Assembly (NCBI RefSeq): GCF_024169245.1 | Contig: NZ_JALJWP010000001.1 | Coordinates: 2,915,501-2,979,500, forward strand | Direction: 5' to 3' | Length of the DNA stretch: 64,000 nt | Origin: Pseudomonas koreensis | GTDB lineage: Bacteria; Pseudomonadota; Gammaproteobacteria; Pseudomonadales; Pseudomonadaceae | Shown: in pieces, positions 10,522 to 17,524 of the stretch | Layout: every line of letters begins with the position of its first letter | Position numbering within the stretch: the stretch's first letter is position 1 | The notes under the pieces: model-generated | What the model saw: the letters and a program-made list of their open reading frames with translations, nothing else | The model's database searches: none | Told to the model about the DNA's origin: nothing | Translations under genes and position numbers: made by a program

Positions 10522-10585
10522 TTGAACCCGTGTTGACGGATTTGCACACCTGTCAGGTCTGACAGGTTTGGTGTGGTATCCGACG
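10522..10585 (-). promoter_or_regulatory. Lux-box promoter of giant gene 5865-10394
   Basis: Palindrome ACCTGTCAGGTCTGACAGGT at 10548-10567 (9-bp perfect arms). Read on the - strand, GTTCAA (10527-10522) lies exactly 20 nt downstream, at the expected -10 position, and CGTCGG (10585-10580) begins 18 nt upstream. It closely matches the classic LuxR box ACCTGTAGGATCGTACAGGT. Confidence 0.72.
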
Positions 10586-10757
10586 AGTGGTCACTCGTGG
10601 CGTGGTCAAAAAAACCTTTTGTCAAAGCGACAAAAACCGCCGCCCCGAGTCAACGCGGCAGCGGGTTTTTTCTTTCCTGGAAGCGAGTGTTTCGCTGGCA
10701 TCGGCCAGCAGTGCCTCGGTCTCGTCCCGGTCTACCGTCGGTCTGAAAACCCGTTCA

Positions 10758-10777
10758 ACCTGTTAGTTCTTACAGTA
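10758..10777 (+). promoter_or_regulatory. Degenerate lux-type box before 222-aa gene
   Basis: ACCTGTTAGTTCTTACAGTA keeps 13 of 16 core positions of CTGTCAGATCTGACAG. It ends 59 nt before ATG 10837, the same distance as at the better sites. GGTCTGAAAAC 18 nt upstream resembles the CGTCGGAAAAC block of the 28.3-kb site. No good -10 is visible at the fixed spacing. Confidence 0.45.
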
Positions 10778-10842
10778 GACGCCGCCCTCTCGCTGAGGTG
10801 CCATGGACATGGGAATAGTCCCTTGGCGCAGAGAGCATGATC

Positions 10843-11511
10843 ATGGCGGAACTTATCTACAGAAACCTTGAAGGAATGACACTGGACTTTGTTTCAGGTC
10901 GACTGGATGAGAACCCGAAGGAGCGGAGCATTCGTTACACGGCGAGCTTCGACCTGGGTCTGGACTTCACCCACTTTGTGCAAATGGCCAATGTTTACAG
11001 TCCGGGTTATCTCGACAATCCGGTCAATGCCATCAGGCCCGAGCTGGACGGACTGGCTTATCACTATTCCTATAACTACCTGTTTGATGCGGCAGGCAAC
11101 ATTCGCGACAACCAGGCCTTGTTCGAACTCTTCACCTCGCCACGGTATTACATGGACCAATGGGCGACCGGTCCTGATCTGGAAGTGCGCTTTGGCAAGC
11201 CGACGTTCGAAAGTAGCGGTCGCACGTTACGCATCACAGCGTGCAAGGACTTTCGCTCGCTGCAAGATGATCACCTGATTCAACTCGATGAATTGCCGGT
11301 CATCCAGTTCCATTGGGCACTCAATCTGATGGAAGGTCATCTGGCAGGTCCCGAAATCCGTGCGCCAGAAAGCAAGGTTGTATTCATGTATATGAATGAG
11401 GGTTTCGTCGAGGTGGAGGGAGAGCAATTACTGCAGGGGACGCAGTACCTCAGCGGCGAACAACTCAAGTTTGGCGAAATTTTGCCCAAGCAGATTCTGG
11501 TCGCGAAGTAG
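10843..11511 (+). CDS. Unknown 222-aa protein
   Basis: Not recognised. It is a soluble-looking, beta-rich, acidic protein without a signal peptide, with many aromatic residues (YHYSYNYLFD, FTSPRYYMDQW). ATG 10843 is preferred over ATG 10837 because the AGAGAG Shine-Dalgarno (10830-10835) then lies about 7 nt away. It is divergent from the giant Ig-repeat gene, and its upstream region carries a degenerate copy of the same lux-type box, so co-regulation with the giant proteins is inferred. It is followed by a REP hairpin at 11526-11597 that may act as its terminator. Confidence 0.7.
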   Translation: MAELIYRNLEGMTLDFVSGRLDENPKERSIRYTASFDLGLDFTHFVQMANVYSPGYLDNPVNAIRPELDGLAYHYSYNYLFDAAGNIRDNQALFELFTSPRYYMDQWATGPDLEVRFGKPTFESSGRTLRITACKDFRSLQDDHLIQLDELPVIQFHWALNLMEGHLAGPEIRAPESKVVFMYMNEGFVEVEGEQLLQGTQYLSGEQLKFGEILPKQILVAK

Positions 11512-11525
11512 CCAGCGTTTACAGC

Positions 11526-11597
11526 AAAAGATCGCAGCCTTCGGCAGCGCCAGGTTCGGATTTGAACCGCAGGAGCTGCCGAAGGCTGCGATCTTTT
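11526..11597. repeat. REP-type hairpin (AAAAGATCGCAGCC family)
   Basis: Inverted arms AAAAGATCGCAGCCTTCGG / CCGAAGGCTGCGATCTTTT around a 25-nt centre. Related copies are at 12447, 17337 and 39149. It directly follows the stop of the 222-aa gene. Confidence 0.85.
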
Positions 11598-11677
11598 GAT
11601 CTTTCTGCCCGCGATGATTGGGGGAAGGTGGACCAATCCGCTCCCGCGAGAACCACGCGAAAAAACCGATCTCCTTT

Positions 11678-11701
11678 GGGAGCGAGCCTGCTCGCGATGG
11701 G
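11678..11701. repeat. Solitary REP element
   Basis: Single copy of GGGAGCGAGCCTGCTCGCGA, the abundant fluorescens-group REP sequence. Confidence 0.75.
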
Positions 11702-11742
11702 GCAGCAGAGTCCGAATAACTCAGCGCGTGTTCGCGCCAGCC

Positions 11743-12102
11743 TCAAGCCGGCAGCTCCAGATTATCCAGCACCCGATTCACCGCCAATTCTGCGAGCATG
11801 ATCAGTTGCGCGATCCCCATCAGCGTCCGGCGCTGCGACGGTTTCACCAGTCCGGCGAATTCCTGGGCGATGGTTTTCGCGGAGGCGAGGGTTTCGCAGG
11901 CGTTGGCCAGCAGGTCTTCGTTTTTCGTGTTGGCGGTGACGGCGTACATCGCGCGGGGGCTATAGGGCGGTGGGGTGGAGCCGGGTGGGCAGAGGTAGTG
12001 ATCGAGGGCGCGGTCGGCGGCTTCGTGGAGTTTTTTCGAGTCGAGGGATTCGTAGGGGGAGGTGGGGTCGGTTTCGGGTGGGTTGGGTGTTGGTTTGATC
12101 AT
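11743..12102 (-). CDS. DUF6124 (DUF3077-like) family small protein, copy 1
   Basis: 119 residues. The sequence PTPNPPETDPTSPYESLD at the start, then a helical region (LHEAADRALDHYL..., LLANACETLASAKTIAQEFA, IAQLIMLAELAVNRVLDNLE), is the typical build of small Pseudomonas proteins I recall as DUF3077/DUF6124; the family name is from memory. SD AAGGAGC precedes ATG at 12102. Immediately upstream is a highly structured leader (12103-12400). A near-identical second copy lies at 16619-16978, so gene plus leader were duplicated with the giant gene. It is cytoplasmic by absence of signals; the function is unknown. Confidence 0.82.
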   Translation of the reverse strand: MIKPTPNPPETDPTSPYESLDSKKLHEAADRALDHYLCPPGSTPPPYSPRAMYAVTANTKNEDLLANACETLASAKTIAQEFAGLVKPSQRRTLMGIAQLIMLAELAVNRVLDNLELPA

Positions 12103-12400
12103 TTTGAAGCTCCTTTGAAGTGGAGCCGCTACACCCTGTCGCTAAACAGGGAGGGTGGCGGCTGTACGCGGGTTAGCGAACCGGTCAAAGGCACCCGGCA
12201 GACCCGAAGGTCTCCCGCATACAGCCACCATGACGAAATCGCGAAAATACAGATCCGCAACGAAGCCTGGAACGCTGATGCACCTTTGACTTGAGTTCGA
12301 GTCGCTAAACCCGATCGCTGATTCGTCAGCGACCGGACCACAATAGAACCCGACCCCAAGGCGCACAAGCCGGCGGATTCTGGCGTAGCTGTAGGCAATG
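12103..12400 (-). ncRNA. Candidate structured leader RNA, copy 1
   Basis: Read on the - strand, this segment can fold into a 16-bp stem (12229-12214 with 12172-12157) with two positions that pair only as U.G in the - strand transcript. It encloses a 5-bp UUCG-tetraloop hairpin (12213-12200, AGACC-UUCG-GGUCU) and a CCGG/CCGG mini-stem. Separate hairpins lie at 12332-12315 (UCGCUGA/UCAGCGA) and 12151-12134 (CCCUGU/ACAGGG), the latter about 30 nt before the DUF6124 start. The motif UUUAGCGAC occurs twice. Copy 2 at 16979-17276 is almost identical. It is a leader or ncRNA by structure; I cannot assign a known RNA family. Confidence 0.55.
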
Positions 12401-12446
12401 GCGCAAGGATGTGTAGCCTTGGAGGTATGTCTGTGGGTGTGTTTTT

Positions 12447-12508
12447 AAAGTAAAAGATCGCAGCCCCGGCAGCACCAAGGTATTGCCGGGGCTGCGATCT
12501 TTTACTTT
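12447..12508. repeat. REP-type hairpin with 25-bp perfect arms
   Basis: AAAGTAAAAGATCGCAGCCC... pairs perfectly over 25 bp with its right arm. Compared with the other copies, the TTCGG/CCGAA part is replaced by CCCGG/CCGGG on both arms, a compensatory change. Confidence 0.85.
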
Positions 12509-12559
12509 ACATTCTCATTTTAGGGACTGCCGGAGTGAAAACATGGACTGATCGTCTTT

Positions 12560-15500
12560 CTAAGACCAACTTATTGCGTCGATCATAATTCCAGAGCCAG
12601 CGGTCGAGTTGCTGTGTAGTTCAAAATAGGCAAGGCGGTCGTCGTTAAACTCCATTATGTGGGCGACAGGAGTTCCGTTATAGGGTGTTAAATATTTAGT
12701 TTCTATCACTTGCCCATTGTCGTCAAAAAAAATTGCACTGTCGGGACCGTAGCTTGCGTGTTCATAGAGAAAACGGATTGCTTTTATTGGTCCCGCGAAG
12801 ACTTCAAAACGAGTAATGGCAGAGTTTGCAGTCAACAGCCCAAGGTAGTAAAAAGTTGGGGGCTTTGGGATCCCTGAGTAACCATATACTCCTGGCCCTA
12901 CTCGCCCATTACCTCTGTTTGTAGGGGTCACAGATAAACCGCTGCCGAATCTTGCAGGTGTGTTAAATACAAACTCTCTTATGCGCTCACGTTCAAAGTC
13001 TTCAGCTCCAGAAACAGTGACGCGTTTTTTTACAGTGTAGGTGCGCGACGGAAAGGTTACCGCCTGGCGCTCATCGTTGCTGCCGTCGAAACCGACCTTG
13101 AACTCGATCCGCAGTCGGGCGCCATTGGCCAATGCCTTTAGCTCGTTCACCGGAGTGTTCGGATACATGCCAGTGGATTCGACTCCTGCAGGCACGCTAG
13201 CACCGTTGTAGGTCGTGCTGACCGGCGTTGGGTTACCTTCCGCAAAATAGCGCATCCAGAGTTTTTGTCCCTGTTTGATAAGCGCCCAGGCGGCAATGCG
13301 TGTCTTGGCATCGGCCGGCAGGGTGATGACGTTCAACTCGGTCGTGGTATTGGCATTGACGATTGGATTGGGCAGACGCGAGTCCTCATTCGGGATTGTC
13401 TGCACATTCAAGGCGAACTCTTCAGACTTGGTCGGTGTGCCGTTGCGGATCACGGTGTAGAACACAGTCACCGCCTTGCCCAAGTTGAAGGCCACCACTT
13501 TGTTGGGGATGGGGATCTCCTTGGCGCCCACTGTTCCGACGTCCACCGCTGTCGAGGTGTGCGAACCCTCGGCCGGGGTGCCGGCCGCGCCGGTCCAGGT
13601 GACGCTGAGCTTGTCGGTGGAGGCCATGCCGGTATAGCGCGGCACCAACATGGTCAGGTGGTCTTTGGCCGCAAACGGGTTAAGGCTGTTGCCGGAGGCT
13701 TCCTTGATGGAAGGTTTGATTGGAATTGTGGTGAAAGTCCGTATTCCCGATTCTTGTTTATCACCATATAACGCCTTCGTTTTGAAACTGTGGGCGCCCA
13801 GGTTCAGATCTATTACCCGCAGTTCCCATTTGCCTGTTGCGGTATCGGCAGTTGCTTTACCTTTTGAAGTTGCACCGTCGAATGCTTCGATTTGTTGACC
13901 CTTGGCAGCGATCCCGGACAGCGTTACGGCGGTCTCTACTGTGTTGCCGCTCTGTGGAATTTCATTGCCGCTTGGCGAACCCTTCACTGAGGTCAGCGTA
14001 GGTGCGGTGGCTGCAGTGACGGTCAACGTCCTGACCGCCGACACCGGTTCCGTGCCGTACAACGCCTTGGCCGTGAATTCGTGGACTGTCAGGCTCAGGC
14101 CTTTCAATTCCAGTTCCCACTTGCCAGTGGAGCCACTCACCTGCGCTGTGCCTTTCGACGTCGCCCCATCAAAAATCTCGACATGCAGCCGTGACGTCGC
14201 GGTGCCGGTAAGCTTGATGTTGGGGTCGAGGGTAACGGTGTTATTGGGTATTTCCGCTCCTTTGGAGTCCTGCACCGAGGTAATGACAGGGGTCAGTACA
14301 CTCGAATACGTGAAGGTTCTGCCGACTGATTCCTGGCCGGTGCCGTAATCCGCTTTGGCCTTGAAGGTGCGAGTTCCCACGCTGGGCAATGAGGCGGTGT
14401 ATCTCCAGGTGCCGGTGCCGTCGACGGGGTATTTGCCTTTTGACGCGGCGCCCTCGAATATTTCGACCTGCTGGTCTGGTGCGGCAGTACCGGTCAAGGT
14501 CACAACGGGGTCGACTGTACCGCCGTTATGAGGAATTTCTGCGTTCATAGAGTCTTTGACTGAAGTAACTTCAGGTTTGAGATCCTCTACCTCGCGCCCA
14601 ACACCGAACACAAGCGAATTGGAGTAACTCGTCCCGCCCGCCGCGCGTTTGATCTCGTACCTGGCCTCAACTGTTCCACCTTCATTGCCCTTGATCAGCT
14701 CGGCACCGATGGGGAAGGGCACCGGTTGTCCGGCGGTGAACTCGTTCAGCTTGATCGAATCGGGGTATTCGCCGGTGATCGAGCCGATCCAGAATATGAA
14801 CACTTCGTCGCCAGCAACCGTTTCGATGTACACCACAGTCAGGGTGGTGCCGGCGGTGTCGGCGGGCAGGACGCCGTCCACTACGCCAGCCACCTCGGGT
14901 TCGGGCAGTTCCAGGCGGGGTTCGCCGACTTGCAGGATTTCAGTGTGGATCGACTCGCGAATGGCCCGGGTGGCCTCGTACGGGTTGAGCGTGGCGAGCA
15001 CCGCTTCGGCGATCAATTGCTGGTAGTAGAACTCCGCCGTGCCGCCGTTGACCGGGGCCAGGTGTTTGCCGTCGATGTTGTACAGCAGCGGTTTCGCGTC
15101 GACGACGTCGTTACGGGTGATAAGGCGCGTCGGCAGGTCAGGCAGGTAGGGCTTGAGGTCGGACCTGGTGCCGAGCATGAATATCTTGAGGACCTGGCCT
15201 TGGGCAAAGGATTTGTCGAAGGGGATCTCGAGGCGAATCTGAGGCAGTGCGGGGTCCAGCGCCCCGGAGTCCTCGTCCAGCATGATCGGCGCGGCCAGTC
15301 GCTGGACTTCGCCGATGGCGGTGATGAACTGGCTTTTGGAATGCCGATGGGGAGGGCTGTCGGCTTTTTTCACGCTGCAGGACAAGGAGAATGTTTTCGT
15401 TGCCAGCTGCATCAGCGCTGCGTTGGGCAGTTCGAGTTCGACCACACTCGGCAGGTTGTCCAGCGGTTTGCTTTCCACGTTGAAGTCAATCGGTGCGCCC

Positions 15501-16438
15501 TCGGTCGGCGTGCCTTTGACCCGCACAATGATGATGTCGCCCAGCTCGAATTCCGACTTCGAGGTGGGGACTTGTGCCGTCCCCGGCTTGCCCGCGAGGG
15601 CGTCCAGATCCAGCTCATTGTTTTTGGCTTCCTTGAGTATCGGGGCGTCCAGCCGGGTCGCATCGACGGCCACCACGATGCGCTGTTCGGGGCTCCAGTC
15701 TTCGGAGCGATTGAGCACCTTGTCATACACCTCGAACGCCACGGCCACACCGGGAGAATCCGCATCACCGGCCTCGCGGATGACGGCTTCGGTAATGGTC
15801 ACGAGGACCGGCGCCTTGCCTTCAGCCTGTTCCTGAGTCAGCGGCTCACTGAACACGAAGATCCCGCCCCAACTGATGCGACAGACATCGCCCGCCGCCG
15901 CGTACGGGTAGGGCGCTGTGCCAGCGGTCTTGCCAAGGGTGATCGGCACGCCAGCGGCGACGTTGTCCTTGTCGATACCGCCGTCAACGATCTCCTTGGG
16001 AATCGTCATGATCAGCTTGGAATGCCCGATTTCACCATTGTCATCGTGCCCGCCCGGACGCGTGAGCTTGACCAGCACCTGCATGACTTCGGACGGCTCA
16101 TCCGCGCCGCCCAGCGGCTTGACCACATAGGACACCGCGAACGAGCCATCGGCCATGTGCTGGGAAGGCACGAACATGCGCAGTTGCGTGCCGACCTCGG
16201 TCTTGTCGACGGTTTCCACCCAGACGTTCTCCCCGGTGCCCCAGAAGATCGTCAACTTGTCGCCAACCGCCATGTTCCCCCACGGCCCCGCCTGGCACAG
16301 CAAGCCATTAAGCGGAAAGTTGCCCAGCGCGGCCGCGATGCCGATACCCCAGATAATGGGAACCGTCGACACCGGTTCTTTGCTGCGCCCGGGGATGTCA
16401 AGTTCCTTGAGTAGCAGGGGGCTGTTCTGGCTGGGCAT
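12560..16438 (-). CDS. Giant Ig-repeat protein A (beta-sandwich-like tip)
   Basis: 1292 residues. Residues 1-650 are the family's ~110-aa modules and are nearly identical to protein B (17525-21271). Next come three ~88-aa Ig-like repeats (V.TSV.DS.GAEIP.....TLTGTA....EIFDGA.SKG), two more ~110-aa modules, and a unique C-terminal domain of ~160 residues ending ...GIMIDAISWS. That ending resembles the I-D-x-(I/L)-S-(F/W)-S close of carbohydrate-binding-type beta-sandwiches. DNA for this tip (12560-13020) is clearly AT-richer than the rest. There is no signal peptide. ATG 16438 lies 34 nt from the GTTAAC -10-like block and 60 nt from the lux box. A surface or secreted role is inferred only from architecture. 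Confidence 0.8.
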   Translation of the reverse strand: MPSQNSPLLLKELDIPGRSKEPVSTVPIIWGIGIAAALGNFPLNGLLCQAGPWGNMAVGDKLTIFWGTGENVWVETVDKTEVGTQLRMFVPSQHMADGSFAVSYVVKPLGGADEPSEVMQVLVKLTRPGGHDDNGEIGHSKLIMTIPKEIVDGGIDKDNVAAGVPITLGKTAGTAPYPYAAAGDVCRISWGGIFVFSEPLTQEQAEGKAPVLVTITEAVIREAGDADSPGVAVAFEVYDKVLNRSEDWSPEQRIVVAVDATRLDAPILKEAKNNELDLDALAGKPGTAQVPTSKSEFELGDIIIVRVKGTPTEGAPIDFNVESKPLDNLPSVVELELPNAALMQLATKTFSLSCSVKKADSPPHRHSKSQFITAIGEVQRLAAPIMLDEDSGALDPALPQIRLEIPFDKSFAQGQVLKIFMLGTRSDLKPYLPDLPTRLITRNDVVDAKPLLYNIDGKHLAPVNGGTAEFYYQQLIAEAVLATLNPYEATRAIRESIHTEILQVGEPRLELPEPEVAGVVDGVLPADTAGTTLTVVYIETVAGDEVFIFWIGSITGEYPDSIKLNEFTAGQPVPFPIGAELIKGNEGGTVEARYEIKRAAGGTSYSNSLVFGVGREVEDLKPEVTSVKDSMNAEIPHNGGTVDPVVTLTGTAAPDQQVEIFEGAASKGKYPVDGTGTWRYTASLPSVGTRTFKAKADYGTGQESVGRTFTYSSVLTPVITSVQDSKGAEIPNNTVTLDPNIKLTGTATSRLHVEIFDGATSKGTAQVSGSTGKWELELKGLSLTVHEFTAKALYGTEPVSAVRTLTVTAATAPTLTSVKGSPSGNEIPQSGNTVETAVTLSGIAAKGQQIEAFDGATSKGKATADTATGKWELRVIDLNLGAHSFKTKALYGDKQESGIRTFTTIPIKPSIKEASGNSLNPFAAKDHLTMLVPRYTGMASTDKLSVTWTGAAGTPAEGSHTSTAVDVGTVGAKEIPIPNKVVAFNLGKAVTVFYTVIRNGTPTKSEEFALNVQTIPNEDSRLPNPIVNANTTTELNVITLPADAKTRIAAWALIKQGQKLWMRYFAEGNPTPVSTTYNGASVPAGVESTGMYPNTPVNELKALANGARLRIEFKVGFDGSNDERQAVTFPSRTYTVKKRVTVSGAEDFERERIREFVFNTPARFGSGLSVTPTNRGNGRVGPGVYGYSGIPKPPTFYYLGLLTANSAITRFEVFAGPIKAIRFLYEHASYGPDSAIFFDDNGQVIETKYLTPYNGTPVAHIMEFNDDRLAYFELHSNSTAGSGIMIDAISWS

Positions 16439-16523
16439 GGCGCTGACTCTGTGTGGGAAAGGGACAGCGTGAGTTAACGCGCGTTGAAGGGATTGCGCAC
16501 CTGTCAGAGTTGACAGGTGCGCC
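14689..16523. repeat. Long direct repeat, left copy (pairs with 19522-21356)
   Basis: About 1.83 kb of near-identical DNA offset by 4833 nt. It covers the promoter, lux box and first ~580 codons of giant genes A and B. Differences are concentrated near 16080-16170; elsewhere I noticed only isolated substitutions (for example 15545 versus 20378). Confidence 0.92.
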
Positions 16524-16536
16524 GTGATATCCGACG
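16473..16536 (-). promoter_or_regulatory. Lux-box promoter of giant gene A
   Basis: ACCTGTCAGAGTTGACAGGT at 16499-16518, inside a longer 12-bp-arm inverted repeat (16495-16522). GTTAAC at 16478-16473 lies exactly 20 nt downstream in the sense of transcription, and CGTCGG at 16536-16531 begins 18 nt upstream. Confidence 0.78.
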
Positions 16537-16618
16537 AGCGGCCGCCTTCACAAGCGGGCTTGCCCGCGAAGGCGTCAGCCGCTCCAACGCATCAGTCATG
16601 ACGTGCCAGAGAGGCGCG

Positions 16619-16978
16619 CTAGTGCGGCATCTCCAGATTATCCAGCACCCGATTCACCGCCAGTTCCCCGAGCATGATCAGTTGCGCGATGCCCATCAGC
16701 GTCCGGCGTTGCGACGGTTTCACCAGCCCGGCGAATTCCTGGGCGATGGTTTTGGCCGAGGCGAGGGTTTCGCAGGCATTGGCCAGCAGGTCTTCATTTT
16801 TGGTGTCGGCGGTGACGGCGTACATCGCGCGGGGGCTGTAGGGCGGTGGAGTGGAGCCGGGTGGGCAGAGGTAATGATCGAGGGCGCGGTCGGCGGCTTC
16901 GTGGAGTTTTCTTGAGTCGAGGGATTCGTAGGGGGAGGTGGGGTCGGTTTCGGGCGGGTTGGGTGTTGGTTTGATCAT
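16619..16978 (-). CDS. DUF6124 (DUF3077-like) family small protein, copy 2
   Basis: 119 residues, differing from copy 1 (11743-12102) at only a handful of positions (for example K/R in SLDSRKLHEAAD, N/D in the AVTADTKN stretch, and the last three residues). Same SD AAGGAGC and same structured leader upstream (16979-17276). It lies downstream of giant gene B on the - strand and upstream of the giant gene A promoter. Duplicated as part of the ~4.85-kb unit; the function is unknown. Confidence 0.82.
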   Translation of the reverse strand: MIKPTPNPPETDPTSPYESLDSRKLHEAADRALDHYLCPPGSTPPPYSPRAMYAVTADTKNEDLLANACETLASAKTIAQEFAGLVKPSQRRTLMGIAQLIMLGELAVNRVLDNLEMPH

Positions 16979-17276
16979 TTTGAAGCTCCTTTGAAGTGGA
17001 GCCGCTACACCCTGTCGCTAAACAGGGAGGGTGGCGGCTGTACGCGGGTTAGCGAACCGGTCAAAGGCACCCGGCAGACCCGAAGGTCTCCCGCATACAG
17101 CCACCATGACGAAATCGCGAAAATACAGATCCGCAACGAAGCCTGGAACGCTGATGCACCTTTGACTTGAGTTCGAGTCGCTAAACCCGATCGCTGATTC
17201 GTCAGCGACCGCACCACAATAGAACCCGTCCCCAAGGCGCACAAGCCGGCGGATTCTGGCTTGGCTGTAGGTATTG
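16979..17276 (-). ncRNA. Candidate structured leader RNA, copy 2
   Basis: Near-identical to 12103-12400 with the same stem, UUCG hairpin and UUUAGCGAC repeats. The few differences seen lie outside the main helices (17207 and 17230 region). Confidence 0.55.
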
Positions 17277-17336
17277 GCGCAAGGATTTGTAGCCTTGATA
17301 CCGTGTCTGTAGGTGTCTTTTAAACTCTTCGTTTAA

Positions 17337-17415
17337 AAAGCAAAAGATCGCAGCCTTCGGCAGCTCCTACGGGAGACGTAATCCCTAGAGCTGCAGAAGG
17401 CTTCGGTTCTTTAGC
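17337..17415. repeat. Decayed REP-type hairpin
   Basis: AAAGCAAAAGATCGCAGCCT... with an imperfect inverted partner ending ...GGTTCTTTAGC. The following 17416-17524 is AT-rich with no feature I can support. Confidence 0.65.
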
Positions 17416-17524
17416 ATTTCAAGACTGATTAAAATAAATCCGCCCCCGAAATATTCATAAATTCTGAATTTTTATTTTGAGGTGGCGAAAATTCAGCTGG
17501 AATATTTCATATGTATTGAAAAAG

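Larger units (their letters stand above)
10395..10836. other. Divergent intergenic region with two lux-type boxes
   Basis: 442-nt region between the - strand giant gene and the + strand 222-aa gene. It contains a perfect-arm palindrome at 10548-10567 and a degenerate one at 10758-10777. An imperfect GC-rich hairpin ending in TTTTTTC at about 10629-10675 may insulate the two transcription units. No additional gene is supported. Confidence 0.6.

Noticed and set aside
12129..12398. Hypothetical ~89-codon frame in the structured leader (also 17005-17244)
   Set aside because: No ribosome site. The sequence is better explained by RNA helices, and the two copies are too similar to test coding constraint. 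Not excluded with certainty.
14726..16414. A 562-codon open frame on the + strand antisense to giant gene A (and a 677-codon one at 19214-21247)
   Set aside because: They are exact antisense shadows of GC-rich repeat genes with His/Arg/Gln-biased composition and no ribosome site. Both exist only because the two giant genes are nearly identical.
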